From the NCBI GenBank assembly GCA_002421685.1, contig DISB01000009.1:62001-126000 (forward strand): a DNA stretch of 64,000 nucleotides. The letters run 5' to 3'. The notes beneath the pieces were generated by a model. It searched no databases. It worked only from the letters and a program-made list of their open reading frames with translations, and had not been told where the DNA came from. The DNA comes from Bacteroidetes bacterium UBA6221. Lineage in GTDB: Bacteria; Bacteroidota; Bacteroidia; Chitinophagales; Chitinophagaceae. Numbering within the stretch: the stretch's first letter is position 1; every line of letters starts with the position of its first letter. This document shows, one piece after another, positions 45,755-55,652 of this stretch. A program made the position numbers and the translations under genes.

Positions 45755-47899
45755 TTACTCAGCGCTTACTTTACCTTTTGCTTTTGCTACTACTTCTTCC
45801 TCTATGTTCCTGGGGGCAGGTGCATAGTGGCTGAACTCCATCACCGATGTAGCGCGGCCTGAAGACAGTGAACGCAACTGGGTCACATAACCGAACATTT
45901 CGCTCAGCGGTACTTTAGCCTTGATCACCTGCAGGTTGTTACGGCTGTCCATACCTTCCAGCATAGCGCGGCGGCGGTTCAGGTCACCTGTTACATCACC
46001 CATGTACTGGTCGGGGGTTACCACCTCTACCTTCATGATTGGTTCCAGTATGATAGGTTTGGCTTTGCGGCCAGCTTCACGGAAACCTGATTTTGCACAC
46101 AGTTCAAATGACATAGAGTCGGAGTCCACCTGGTGGAACGAACCATCGAATATGCGGATACGCAGGTTATCAACAGGGAAGCCTGCCAGTACACCGGTTG
46201 TCATTGAAGACTCAAAACCTTTCTGTATAGCTGGTATAAATTCGCGGGGAATAGAACCACCAAATATGTCATTCACAAACTGGTAGTTGCCTTTACCTTC
46301 TTTCAGGAATTCCTCATCAGCAGGGCCGATTTCAAATTGGATATCGGCGAACTTACCACGGCCACCGGTTTGTTTCTTATATGTTTCGCGGTGAGATATA
46401 GTCATGGTAAATGCTTCTTTATAAGCCACCTGCGGTGCACCCTGGTTGATTTCCACCTTGAATTCGCGACGCATACGGTCAACGATGATTTCCAGGTGCA
46501 ATTCACCCATACCGCTCAGGATGGTCTGGCCGGTATCTTCGTCTGTTTTTACGCGCAGTGTAGGATCTTCCTCTACCAGTTTGGCTATCGCCATACCCAT
46601 TTTATCAACATCGGCCTGTGTTTTAGGCTCTACGGCGATAGATATAACCGGCTCCGGTATGAACATGTTTTCCAGTACTATCGGGTGTTTCTCATCACAC
46701 AGGGTATCACCTGTTTTGATGTCTTTGAAACCCACCGCGGCACCGATATCACCTGCTTCGATGAAGTCGATTGGGTTTTGCTTGTTGGCGTGCATCTGCA
46801 TGATACGGCTGATACGCTCATTCTTGCCAGAACGTACGTTCAGTACATAGCTACCTGCATCCAGGTGGCCTGAATAAGCGCGGAAGAACGCCAGGCGGCC
46901 TACGAAGGGGTCAGTCATGATTTTGAAAGCCAGTGCTGCAAATGGTTCTTTTGCATCAGGCTTGCGTATCAGTTCCTCGCCTGTATCAGGGTTAGTACCT
47001 TTGATAGCTTCTATATCTACCGGGCTGGGCAGGTAACGGATTACCGCATCCAGCGCTGCTTGTACACCCTTGTTTTTGTAAGAGCTACCGCACAGCATCG
47101 GGATGATGCTCAGGTCGATAGTCGCCTTGCGGATGGCTTCATGGATTTCTTCTTCGGTTATGCTGTTAGGATCTTCGAAGAATTTTTCCATCAGGTTATC
47201 ATCATACTCGGCTACGGCTTCTACCAGTTGAGCGCGCCAGTGGCTAGCTTCCTCCACCATGTCAGCTGGTATTTCGCCTTCGGTATAAGTCATACCCTGT
47301 GTTGCGTCGTCCCATATTACCGACTTCATGGTAATCAGGTTCACCACGCCTTTGAAGTTATCTTCAGCACCTATGGGCAACTGTAGGGGAACAGATTTTG
47401 CGCCCAGCATATCACGCACCTGCTGTACCACCATCAGGAAGTCAGCGCCGATACGGTCCATTTTGTTAACGAAACCGATACGGGGTACCTTATAACGGTT
47501 AGCCTGGCGCCATACTGTTTCAGACTGGGGCTCAACGCCGTCCACTGCTGAGAACAGGGCTACAAGGCCGTCCAGTACACGCATAGAGCGTTCTACCTCT
47601 ACGGTAAAGTCCACGTGACCCGGAGTATCAATAATGTTGAATTTGTATTTCTTAGAGTCTGGAGTAGGCTTGCCCTGAACCGTCGGGAAGTTCCAGAAGC
47701 AGGTAGTAGCGGCCGATGTAATGGTGATACCGCGCTCTTGTTCCTGTGCCATCCAGTCCATGGTAGCAGCGCCTTCGTGCACCTCGCCTATTTTGTGGTT
47801 CACACCCGTGTAGTAAAGGATACGTTCTGTTGTGGTGGTTTTACCCGCATCAATGTGCGCAGCTATACCAAAGTTCCGCTGATAGCGTAAGTCTGCCAT
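45755..47899 (-). CDS. fusA: Translation elongation factor G
   Basis: Ribosomal translocase GTPase of 714 residues. G1 is AHIDAGKTTTTE (14-25), switch region ERGITITSA, G3 DTPGHVDF and G4 NKMDR, followed by domains II-V in normal order (e.g. PGVLAGFPVDNLRIRI-like region near 590). Length is standard for the canonical bacterial EF-G. It is monocistronic here rather than in the str operon, with a promoter-like box on the far side. Confidence 0.97.
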   Translation of the reverse strand: MADLRYQRNFGIAAHIDAGKTTTTERILYYTGVNHKIGEVHEGAATMDWMAQEQERGITITSAATTCFWNFPTVQGKPTPDSKKYKFNIIDTPGHVDFTVEVERSMRVLDGLVALFSAVDGVEPQSETVWRQANRYKVPRIGFVNKMDRIGADFLMVVQQVRDMLGAKSVPLQLPIGAEDNFKGVVNLITMKSVIWDDATQGMTYTEGEIPADMVEEASHWRAQLVEAVAEYDDNLMEKFFEDPNSITEEEIHEAIRKATIDLSIIPMLCGSSYKNKGVQAALDAVIRYLPSPVDIEAIKGTNPDTGEELIRKPDAKEPFAALAFKIMTDPFVGRLAFFRAYSGHLDAGSYVLNVRSGKNERISRIMQMHANKQNPIDFIEAGDIGAAVGFKDIKTGDTLCDEKHPIVLENMFIPEPVISIAVEPKTQADVDKMGMAIAKLVEEDPTLRVKTDEDTGQTILSGMGELHLEIIVDRMRREFKVEINQGAPQVAYKEAFTMTISHRETYKKQTGGRGKFADIQFEIGPADEEFLKEGKGNYQFVNDIFGGSIPREFIPAIQKGFESSMTTGVLAGFPVDNLRIRIFDGSFHQVDSDSMSFELCAKSGFREAGRKAKPIILEPIMKVEVVTPDQYMGDVTGDLNRRRAMLEGMDSRNNLQVIKAKVPLSEMFGYVTQLRSLSSGRATSVMEFSHYAPAPRNIEEEVVAKAKGKVSAE

Positions 47900-47947
47900 T
47901 GTTAAAGATTATGAATTTCTATTAATTTACTTTTTCAAAATGAGGTG

Positions 47948-47955
47948 CAAAGGTA
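47948..47955 (-). promoter_or_regulatory. Candidate -7 box for fusA
   Basis: Minus-strand reading TACCTTTG matches TAnnTTTG, 48 bases before the fusA ATG. Confidence 0.55.
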
Positions 47956-48140
47956 ATGCTTTTTTGATTGAAAAAATTCATATCAGTTGCTATTTAAAAT
48001 AAGATTTTGCAAAATATTTCAGGTGGCTGTACCGGGTATGTTGGCAGAACTCTTTTTCGCGGATATTGTTGAGAGCAGAGGCGATAGTTAACTGGTTATG
48101 ACTTACTTACTTTTAACAGTTTTGTAATAAGTTATGGTTT

Positions 48141-48148
48141 TAAATTTG
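48141..48148 (+). promoter_or_regulatory. Candidate -7 box for the HtrA gene
   Basis: TAAATTTG matches TAnnTTTG; a TTTG at 48121-48124 lies 16 bases upstream and could be the -33 element, slightly close. Confidence 0.5.
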
Positions 48149-48172
48149 TCCTATAAGGGTACAAACGATAAA

Positions 48173-48178
48173 AAGGAG
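48173..48178 (+). promoter_or_regulatory. Shine-Dalgarno-like site before the HtrA gene
   Basis: AAGGAG seven bases before ATG 48186. Most starts in this window lack such a site, as usual in Bacteroidota, so this one stands out and supports the chosen start. Confidence 0.55.
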
Positions 48179-48185
48179 AAACATT

Positions 48186-49649
48186 ATGAAAAATAGGCTG
48201 ATACCTGTAATTATGACCGCTGCTCTGACATCTGTTTTGACATTTTTTGTGGCGGCCAGGTTTTTCGGGAATGCGGATATTGCAGTAATAGGAGACAAGA
48301 CAAAAGCCATTCCCGTCAATTACGTCAATTATCCGGGGAACGTAGTAGCCAGTACGCCACCGGCCGATTTTCAGCCGGCTGCGGAAGCGGCAGTGCAGGC
48401 GGTTGTTCATATTAAGACAAAAACAAATGGCAGGCAGATAGTAGTGCGCAGGCCTACGATATTTGGCGATATTTACCAGGATATGTTCCAGCCTCCGCAA
48501 ATGGGTGCAGGTTCTGGCGTAGTGGTATCCCCGGATGGGTATATTGTGACTAATAACCACGTAGTGGCAGGCGCTGACGTTGTGACAGTAACATTTAATG
48601 ACCGTTACACAACCGACGCCAAGCTGATAGCCACCGACCCATCGACCGATATAGCCGTACTGAAGATCGATGGTGAAAACCTGCCTTATATGGAATATGG
48701 CAATTCAGAAGATGTGCGCCTGGGACAATGGGTGCTGGCTGTGGGCTATCCCCTTACACTGGATGCCACAGTTACTGCCGGCATTGTAAGCGCCAAAAGC
48801 CGGTCATTGGGCATAAACAGGACGCAATCGGCATCCGCTATCGAGTCATTTATACAAACCGATGCCGCAGTTAACCCCGGTAATAGCGGCGGTGCTTTGG
48901 TAAATACTAAGGGCCAACTGATTGGCATCAATGCAGCCATAGCTTCGCCCACAGGTTCATATGCGGGTTATTCATATGCCATACCTTCCAACATAGTTAA
49001 GAAAGTGGTGGAGGACATCATTGATTATGGCGCAGTGCAGCGTGCATACCTGGGCATCAGTTATATGGACCTGAAACAAGCTACTCCCGACCAGGTGAAG
49101 GAACTGGGCCTGGACCGGAACGAGGGTGTTTATGTAGCCAACATCACCGACAATGGCGCCGCCCAGAAGGCAGGATTGCGTACAGGCGACTTTATTACAG
49201 CCGTGAACGGAACGCCTGTAAACAGCGCGCCTCAATTGCTGGAACAAATAGCGCTGTACAAGCCCGGCGATAATATCAGCATTACTTACACAAGGAATGG
49301 CAAGGCAATAAAAACCACTGTACAGTTGAAGAACATTGACGGTACTACCAAAATAGTCAAGAGCGATGCGCCCGCACGTGTGCTGGGCGCAAAGCTTCGC
49401 TCTTTGAACAGCAACGAATCGGGGGCCTACAATCTTGATGGCGGCGTGTTGGTAGAAGACATAGAGGAAGGCCTGATAGCTGCGCAAACCGGTATGAAGA
49501 AAGGTTTTGTTATTACGAAAGTAAATGACACGCCTGTGGCCAATGTAGACGAATTGCAGGCTGCTGTAGCCGCAGCAGGCGATAAACTTCGCTTCGCCGG
49601 CATTTACCCCGGTACGCAGGGGTTATATTATTATGGCATACAGTTGTAG
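48186..49649 (+). CDS. HtrA/DegP-family periplasmic serine protease
   Basis: Protease/chaperone of 487 residues with an N-terminal membrane anchor or signal (about 5-25). The trypsin-like domain has triad His125 (TNNHVV), Asp155 (STDIAVLK) and Ser234 (NPGNSGGAL). Two PDZ domains follow (about 285-375 and 395-487). It degrades or refolds damaged envelope proteins. It is transcribed divergently from fusA and has an unusual Shine-Dalgarno site. Confidence 0.95.
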   Translation: MKNRLIPVIMTAALTSVLTFFVAARFFGNADIAVIGDKTKAIPVNYVNYPGNVVASTPPADFQPAAEAAVQAVVHIKTKTNGRQIVVRRPTIFGDIYQDMFQPPQMGAGSGVVVSPDGYIVTNNHVVAGADVVTVTFNDRYTTDAKLIATDPSTDIAVLKIDGENLPYMEYGNSEDVRLGQWVLAVGYPLTLDATVTAGIVSAKSRSLGINRTQSASAIESFIQTDAAVNPGNSGGALVNTKGQLIGINAAIASPTGSYAGYSYAIPSNIVKKVVEDIIDYGAVQRAYLGISYMDLKQATPDQVKELGLDRNEGVYVANITDNGAAQKAGLRTGDFITAVNGTPVNSAPQLLEQIALYKPGDNISITYTRNGKAIKTTVQLKNIDGTTKIVKSDAPARVLGAKLRSLNSNESGAYNLDGGVLVEDIEEGLIAAQTGMKKGFVITKVNDTPVANVDELQAAVAAAGDKLRFAGIYPGTQGLYYYGIQL

Positions 49650-49700
49650 ATTATCCTAAATCATATACATCCTGAACTACGCATAACTTTAAGAAATTGT

Positions 49701-49724
49701 AATAGCTCCTTCTGTGGGGCTATT
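49701..49724 (+). terminator. Hairpin after the HtrA gene, likely terminator
   Basis: AATAGCTCC and GGGGCTATT form a 9-bp stem (one G-T pair) with a 6-base loop, 51 bases after the stop, followed by a T-rich stretch. Confidence 0.6.
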
Positions 49725-49827
49725 GTTATTTCTATACTAATGTTTTATACTTATCGTTGCTTTTAATAATGATGGGTCGATTTTGCCAATTAATTAAAGG
49801 GGAATTAGTAAACCAACGTAGAATAAC

Positions 49828-49835
49828 TATTTTTG
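49828..49835 (+). promoter_or_regulatory. Candidate -7 box for the DarB/DarA pair
   Basis: TATTTTTG matches TAnnTTTG, 23 bases before the GTG start at 49859. No clear -33 element. Confidence 0.5.
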
Positions 49836-49858
49836 CACATCAAATTTATTATTGAATA

Positions 49859-50992
49859 GTGAGACCCGTATACATAACACGTCTTTCTAAATACTTGCCT
49901 AACGAACCCGTTGGTAATGAAGAAATGGAGAGTGTTTTAGGATTTGTGAATGAGCAACCGTCCAAGGCGCGCAAAATAGTGCTGCGGAATAATGGTATCA
50001 AGACCCGCTATTATGCATTTAGGGAGGGCAAAAGTACACACAGCAACAGGGAGTTGGCTGCTGCGGCGGTACAACAACTTTTTGATAAAGAACTTCCTAT
50101 AGAAAAACTGCAATTACTGACTGCGGGCACTACATCTCCCGAGCAAATACTGCCGTCTCATGCAGCTATGATTCATGGCGAATTGGGCATTCATCGTATC
50201 GAACTGATGTCTTGTACGGGCGCATGTTGCAGCAGTATACAAGGTATGAAATATGCCATGATGTCGGTAGCGAGCGGAATGACAGATATAGCAGCCAGTG
50301 TAGGCTCTGAGAAAATGAGTACCTGGATGCATGCTTCGCGTTTTCAGCCTGAGGCTGATAATCTTAAGAAACTTGAGGACAACCCAATTATTGCTTTTGA
50401 AAAGGATTTCCTGCGTTGGATGTTAAGCGACGGCGCCGGTGCGGCTTTGATACAGTCCGAACCTAATAAGGAAGGAATATCATTGCGTATAAACTGGCTG
50501 GAAATCACATCGTTCGCCAATGAACTGGAAACGTGCATGTACGCCGGCGCAGTGAAGAATGAGGATAAAAGCCTGACCGGCTGGAATGAAATGGACACCA
50601 CGGAATGGTACAACCAGAGCGTATTTTCATTGAAGCAGGATACCAGGTTGCTTGGCAACAATATCGTGCCTAAGGGCGGAGTTTACCTGGCCGAGTTGAT
50701 GAAGAAGCATAACCTTACTGTTGACCAGGTGGATTATTACCTGCCGCATATGTCCAGCGAGTTTTTCAAGGGCCAGATAATTGAACATCATCGCAGGATA
50801 GGTATGGATATACCGGAGGAAAAGTGGTTTTACAACCTGCCAAAAGTGGGTAATGTGGGCAGTGCCTCACCTTTCCTGATGCTTGAGGAGTTGTTTCACA
50901 GCGGCAGGTTGAAAAAGGGTGACAACCTGCTGGTGATGGTACCGGAGAGTGCAAGGTTTACTTATGCGTATATTTACCTGACGGTGGTATAG
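49859..50992 (+). CDS. FabH-like ketosynthase III, DarB type
   Basis: Thiolase-fold ketosynthase of 377 residues with a GTG start (VRPVYITRLSKYLPNEPV). The active-site Cys lies in LMSCTGACCSS, the His in YYLPHMSS and the Asn in VGNVGSASPF, so the Cys-His-Asn triad is complete. Similarity to DarB, which condenses two fatty-acyl intermediates into a cyclohexanedione, is supported by the DarA-like gene 29 bases downstream. A plain fatty-acid FabH is less likely. Confidence 0.83.
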   Translation: MRPVYITRLSKYLPNEPVGNEEMESVLGFVNEQPSKARKIVLRNNGIKTRYYAFREGKSTHSNRELAAAAVQQLFDKELPIEKLQLLTAGTTSPEQILPSHAAMIHGELGIHRIELMSCTGACCSSIQGMKYAMMSVASGMTDIAASVGSEKMSTWMHASRFQPEADNLKKLEDNPIIAFEKDFLRWMLSDGAGAALIQSEPNKEGISLRINWLEITSFANELETCMYAGAVKNEDKSLTGWNEMDTTEWYNQSVFSLKQDTRLLGNNIVPKGGVYLAELMKKHNLTVDQVDYYLPHMSSEFFKGQIIEHHRRIGMDIPEEKWFYNLPKVGNVGSASPFLMLEELFHSGRLKKGDNLLVMVPESARFTYAYIYLTVV

Positions 50993-51024
50993 GGTTTACA
51001 GGCTACTTTTTTTAATAAGAGGTG

Positions 51025-51951
51025 ATGAAGCGAAAGATACTGGTTATATATTATTCTCAATCGGGCCAGTTGCGCGACATACTGGACAATATCCTCTATG
51101 ATATCCAACACAAGGTGGAAATAGATATCGCAGAAGTGCTGCCCGTTCAACCTTTTCCTTTTCCATGGAAGGTATCCTCTTTTTTTGATGCCATGCCCGA
51201 ATGCGTGGAGTTAATTCCGTCGCCTATACAGCCAATTCCCGGGGAAGTATTGACCAAAGATTACGACCTTGTTATACTGGGCTATCAGCCCTGGTTTCTC
51301 AGTCCCTCTCAGCCCATTACTTCTTTCCTGAAAAGTGAGTATGCTGGAGTACTGAAAGACAAACCGGTGATAACTGTGATTGGTAGCCGCAACATGTGGC
51401 TCAATGCGCAGGAAAAGGTGAAGGAAATGTTGCAGAATATTGGTGCCAGGCTGGTGGGCAATATTGTACTTACCGACAGGCACCCCAACTTGGTCTCAAC
51501 ACTAACAGTTCTGCGCTGGGCCTTTAAAGGACAAAAGGAAGCTTCCGGGTTGCTACCGGAAGCAGGCGTGCAATCGGCAGATATAAAAAATACCCAACGC
51601 TTTGGTATGCAGATATACAAACACCTGGAAGAAGGCAGGCTGGATGTGTTGCAAAAGGAGCTGCTGCTGCAGGGGGCTATACACCTCAATCCCGGCCTTA
51701 TCGTTCTCGAAAAGAGAGGTATTAAGAATTTTAGAAAATTCGCAAAATACATACGCGAAAAAGGTGGCCCCGGAGCGCCCGAAAGACTGGGCAGGGTAAA
51801 CCTGTTTAAGCGCCTGCTCATAACGGGGATATTCGTGCTATCGCCTGTATCGTCGCTCACCGCAAAAATACAGTTACAACTACAAAGACAAAGCCTGCTG
51901 AAAGACGTGCAATACTTTAAAAGCCTCAGGTACGAGCCGGGCAAACTCTGA
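51025..51951 (+). CDS. DarA-like flavodoxin-fold enzyme (dialkylresorcinol synthesis)
   Basis: Protein of 308 residues opening with a flavodoxin-like strand and phosphate loop (ILVIYYSQSGQLRDI), then DLVILGYQPWFLSPSQPI. It fits the DarA group, whose members aromatise the DarB product to a 2,5-dialkylresorcinol. A hydrophobic segment near residue 265-280 suggests membrane contact. ATG 51025 is chosen; GTG 51022 is the alternative. No other flexirubin/aryl-polyene genes are near. Confidence 0.78.
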   Translation: MKRKILVIYYSQSGQLRDILDNILYDIQHKVEIDIAEVLPVQPFPFPWKVSSFFDAMPECVELIPSPIQPIPGEVLTKDYDLVILGYQPWFLSPSQPITSFLKSEYAGVLKDKPVITVIGSRNMWLNAQEKVKEMLQNIGARLVGNIVLTDRHPNLVSTLTVLRWAFKGQKEASGLLPEAGVQSADIKNTQRFGMQIYKHLEEGRLDVLQKELLLQGAIHLNPGLIVLEKRGIKNFRKFAKYIREKGGPGAPERLGRVNLFKRLLITGIFVLSPVSSLTAKIQLQLQRQSLLKDVQYFKSLRYEPGKL

Positions 51952-52015
51952 TTGTCGGCTTACTCAGCCTTTATTTTCACCCTCTTTTGCTTTACCTTGC
52001 GGTAAATTTTCAATA

Positions 52016-53305
52016 ATGCAAAAGGATACCGTCATCTTCGGGTTGATACAGGAAGAACTGGAACGCCAGCGCCGCGGGCTGGAATTGATAGCGTCTGAAA
52101 ACTTTGCCAGTATGCAGGTAATACAGGCCATGGGCAGCGTACTTACCAATAAGTACGCGGAGGGTTATCCCGGAAGGCGGTATTATGGCGGATGCGAAGT
52201 GGTGGACAAAACAGAAACACTGGCCATAGAAAGGGCCAAACAAATATTTGATGTAGAATATGCCAATGTGCAGCCGCACAGCGGTTCGCAGGCCAATGCG
52301 GCAGTAATGCTGGCGGCGCTCAATGCCGGCGACGTTATTCTTGGCCTGGACCTGAGTATGGGCGGCCACCTTACGCATGGCTCCCCGGTAAGTTTTTCAG
52401 GCAAGTTGTACAATGCGTTTCACTACGGCGTGCGCAAAGAGGATGGCCTGGTGGACTATGATGATATGGAGCGCAAGGCAAAAGAGCATAAACCCAAAAT
52501 GATCATCTGTGGTGCTTCAGCCTACAGCCGCGATTGGGACTACGCACGCATACGCGAAATAGCTGATAAAGTAGGTGCGCTGATTTTGGCGGATATTTCT
52601 CACCCTGCGGGCCTGATTGCCAAACATCACCTCAATTCACCTTTTGAACATTGCCATTTCATTACTACTACTACGCACAAAACCCTGCGCGGCCCACGTG
52701 GTGGCCTCATCCTGATGAAGCAGGATTTTGAAAACCCCTGGGGTATTACAGGGCCTAAAGGCGAGATTCGTATGATGAGCCAGTTGCTGGACCTGGCGGT
52801 ATTCCCCGGCATACAAGGTGGCCCGTTGGAGCACACTATTGCTGCTAAAGCTGTTGCCTTTTACGAGATACAGCAGCCGGAATTCGGCATATATACACAA
52901 CAGGTTATCAATAACGCCCAGGCGCTGGCAAAGGCGCTCATGGACAGGAACTACCAGGTAGTTTCCGGCGGAACGGATAACCACCTGGTACTGATAGACC
53001 TGCACAACAAAAACATTACGGGTAAGAAAGCTGAAAATGTATTGGTACATGCTGATATTACCCTTAACAAGAACATGGTGCCTTTCGATGACCGCTCTCC
53101 CTTTGTTACCTCGGGCATACGCATTGGCGTTCCCGCTGTTACTACGCGTGGGTTGAAGGAAGAACATATGCCGCAGATAGTAGATTGGCTGGACAGGGTG
53201 CTCATGTCACCGGACGACGAAACCGTTATACGGGCAGTTCGTGGCGAGGTGAACGAGTTTATGGCAACCTTTCCCATGTATGTACAGAATATGTCAACCG
53301 TTTGA
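52016..53305 (+). CDS. glyA: Serine hydroxymethyltransferase
   Basis: PLP enzyme of 429 residues interconverting serine and glycine with tetrahydrofolate, supplying one-carbon units. PLP lysine Lys222 sits in TTTTHKTLRGPRGG; N-terminal ELERQRRGLELIASENF and NKYAEGYPGRRYYGG are diagnostic. Length is normal. A weak TACCTTGC box lies about 20 bases upstream of the ATG. Confidence 0.97.
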   Translation: MQKDTVIFGLIQEELERQRRGLELIASENFASMQVIQAMGSVLTNKYAEGYPGRRYYGGCEVVDKTETLAIERAKQIFDVEYANVQPHSGSQANAAVMLAALNAGDVILGLDLSMGGHLTHGSPVSFSGKLYNAFHYGVRKEDGLVDYDDMERKAKEHKPKMIICGASAYSRDWDYARIREIADKVGALILADISHPAGLIAKHHLNSPFEHCHFITTTTHKTLRGPRGGLILMKQDFENPWGITGPKGEIRMMSQLLDLAVFPGIQGGPLEHTIAAKAVAFYEIQQPEFGIYTQQVINNAQALAKALMDRNYQVVSGGTDNHLVLIDLHNKNITGKKAENVLVHADITLNKNMVPFDDRSPFVTSGIRIGVPAVTTRGLKEEHMPQIVDWLDRVLMSPDDETVIRAVRGEVNEFMATFPMYVQNMSTV

Positions 53306-53390
53306 TAACAGATAGTTAATAGCCCGTATTTGTAAAACCTTAACAGCATCTTTCCGTATTTTCGCGTGTTAAGTGGTACAACCTAAGCTA

Positions 53391-55652
53391 ATGTTCAGAA
53401 CGATATTTCAATACGCGGCGCTGGTCGCACTGCTCGTGTTGTGGCTGAGTGAACCTGTCTCAGCGCAGAAACGTAAGAAGAAGGACAAAGAAGAGGAGGA
53501 AGTGGTGATCAGTATCTATGATATTGATACGCTCATTAATCCTATTCCCCTGCAGCGCCAGCTCTGGCACAACGGCCGCGGGCATATAGACGAGTTTCAG
53601 AACCGTGCTGATGCGTCCGACGGTACTGCGGACGGTTTCATTACGGTAAAAGACGATTCTGTTTTTTCACGCTTGTTAACGCAATCGATTCTGAGAGATG
53701 TGGACCAACTGCAGGTGATGATTGAGAACTTGCCGGCGCAGGAAGCAGGTTGGGACCAGCGGACAGAAAACAACAATAAGCTTCGCTATTTGCAGGCTGT
53801 GGACGAGTTGTTGAAACGCTACCTGGCAGACCCCGCAGCAGACGGTTATTTCTACAGGCGCTCCGTTACCAATCTGAAAGATTTTATAATCGCTGATTTT
53901 GAGGGCAGGTCAGGGGCATTTATAGAGGATAATCTAAACGTATATACCCTTAATAATTCCTCGCGCATCCTATCGCCCGAACATCCTGACAGGCAATACC
54001 TTTTCAGGGAAATGGGCCGCATGGAGCCGGTAATGATGATAGACAAGTTGTCTGAATTCGCCACGCACTCGTATGCATGCGATGTAATAGCCGCTGCCGC
54101 CCGTGTTGTTCCTAACAAGGTATTCAACTATGCTACTTCGACCAGCGGCCTCCGTTACGTGGTGGAGAGTTGCCCCGATCCGTTGGTACGGGCCATTGTG
54201 CAGATAGCGCGTTATTCCAAGTCACCGTTGCGTGCCATGCCTTTTCTCAATGACATCTATACCGGCAAGAAGACCATAGCCGAAATAGATGCCATAGCTG
54301 CCGATGAAGATCTGTATTACCAGAACCTGGTAAGGCTGAAGCTGGAAAACGTAAGCCTGGGTGGGGATACTTATACGGACGAATTGCATTACCGCGGCCT
54401 GCGTTATGTGCGCGAGATGAATGATCTGCATGAAGAAAAACCACCTGTGCGCTTCAAATGTATAGACGGTATGCCGCCGGAAGTGTTGTACTTCATCATG
54501 GTGTATGGCCAGGATGAAATATATACCAGCAGCTTTGTAGGTACGTTCAACCGCATGATGGAGCGCATGGGGGATATGAAAGGTAATGACCTGCTGGAAA
54601 AGGTTCATCGCGACAAATTCCGCACGTTCATACGTATGTGTGCGGGGTATAATACGCTAAGCGACTTCCTGGGTACCATGGAGCCGGCACAGAAGACGCA
54701 GATAATGAAAGACTTTATCGCCGGCCTGGAGAAAGGGAAAGACGACGACCTGGAAGATGCTGTAGATGTGGCAGACGCATTTGGAAGTATACGGGACGAA
54801 GAGTTGGCTGATTTCCTGCGCAATGAGGTAAAATATAACTATGAACAATCGTACCGCAAGGGCAGTAAAAAAGGTGTGATAGTGTACGGATTGCTGGCTA
54901 CCTTGTTTGAAGGTACCCGCAACAGCGATAACAGCGAGGCTGTAATGGCCCAGTCTGCAAAGCTGAAACTGTCGCCCATCAACCTGGTGCCTTATAACAA
55001 CCTCGTAAGCGACTCAGGCCAGGTAGTCTATGAACAATTCTTTTTTTATGGTGATGAAGACGGGCGGGCATCTTATAATAGTTTCCTGACCAACTTCAGG
55101 GATAAAACCAAATGGACGATTGAAAAGACCGAATTCTGGACCAAAATTACATCCATATCCGGCAAGCCGGTAGTGGTATATGCCAATATGCCGCTGGAAG
55201 AACCGGAAGACGAAGTTGCCATCGGCAAGCTATGCGACCACCTGAAGGAAAATAATATTCACCCCACGGTATTAGTGCACAGGGGGCATAGCTACCATCT
55301 GCCACTTACGCTTGACCGATTGTCTAAAGAAAACAAGATAGTGATATTGGGCTCCTGCGGCGGTTACCACAACCTGTCAACAGTGCTGACCAAAGCTCCC
55401 AACGCCAACATTATTTCGTCTAAGCAAACCGGCGCAATGAGTATCAACGAACCGATAATCAAGGCTATCAACGACCAGATTTCTTCAGGGCAGGATATCA
55501 ACTGGATAACTACCTGGCAGGAACTTGGCGGCAATTTCAGCACATCGAACAAAGCCATCAAAGAAATGTTTGATGACTATATGCCGCCGCACAAAAATCT
55601 CGGCGCGATATTTATCAAAGCTTACAGGAGGCTGTTTAACGCCGATATCTGA
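53391..55652 (+). CDS. Secreted protein of unknown function with possible caspase-like C-terminal part
   Basis: Exported protein of 753 residues, family not recognised. Signal peptide LVALLVLWLSEPVSAQ is followed by a Lys/Glu-rich linker (KRKKKDKEEEE) and a largely helical middle. Near the C-terminus, a strand ending in VLVHRGHSYH (His633) and the strand KIVILGSCGGY (Cys656) resemble the His-Gly/Cys dyad layout of clan CD (caspase/gingipain/CHAT) peptidases; this is a visual resemblance only. ATG 53391 is preferred to GTG 53373. A near-consensus TATTTTCG box lies upstream. The stop overlaps the PPK2 start (TGATG). Confidence 0.7.
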   Translation: MFRTIFQYAALVALLVLWLSEPVSAQKRKKKDKEEEEVVISIYDIDTLINPIPLQRQLWHNGRGHIDEFQNRADASDGTADGFITVKDDSVFSRLLTQSILRDVDQLQVMIENLPAQEAGWDQRTENNNKLRYLQAVDELLKRYLADPAADGYFYRRSVTNLKDFIIADFEGRSGAFIEDNLNVYTLNNSSRILSPEHPDRQYLFREMGRMEPVMMIDKLSEFATHSYACDVIAAAARVVPNKVFNYATSTSGLRYVVESCPDPLVRAIVQIARYSKSPLRAMPFLNDIYTGKKTIAEIDAIAADEDLYYQNLVRLKLENVSLGGDTYTDELHYRGLRYVREMNDLHEEKPPVRFKCIDGMPPEVLYFIMVYGQDEIYTSSFVGTFNRMMERMGDMKGNDLLEKVHRDKFRTFIRMCAGYNTLSDFLGTMEPAQKTQIMKDFIAGLEKGKDDDLEDAVDVADAFGSIRDEELADFLRNEVKYNYEQSYRKGSKKGVIVYGLLATLFEGTRNSDNSEAVMAQSAKLKLSPINLVPYNNLVSDSGQVVYEQFFFYGDEDGRASYNSFLTNFRDKTKWTIEKTEFWTKITSISGKPVVVYANMPLEEPEDEVAIGKLCDHLKENNIHPTVLVHRGHSYHLPLTLDRLSKENKIVILGSCGGYHNLSTVLTKAPNANIISSKQTGAMSINEPIIKAINDQISSGQDINWITTWQELGGNFSTSNKAIKEMFDDYMPPHKNLGAIFIKAYRRLFNADI

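Noticed and set aside
45735..45755. tRNA-like GTTCAAGCC sequence near the fusA end
   Set aside because: No cloverleaf can be drawn around it; it is just beyond the terminator hairpin.
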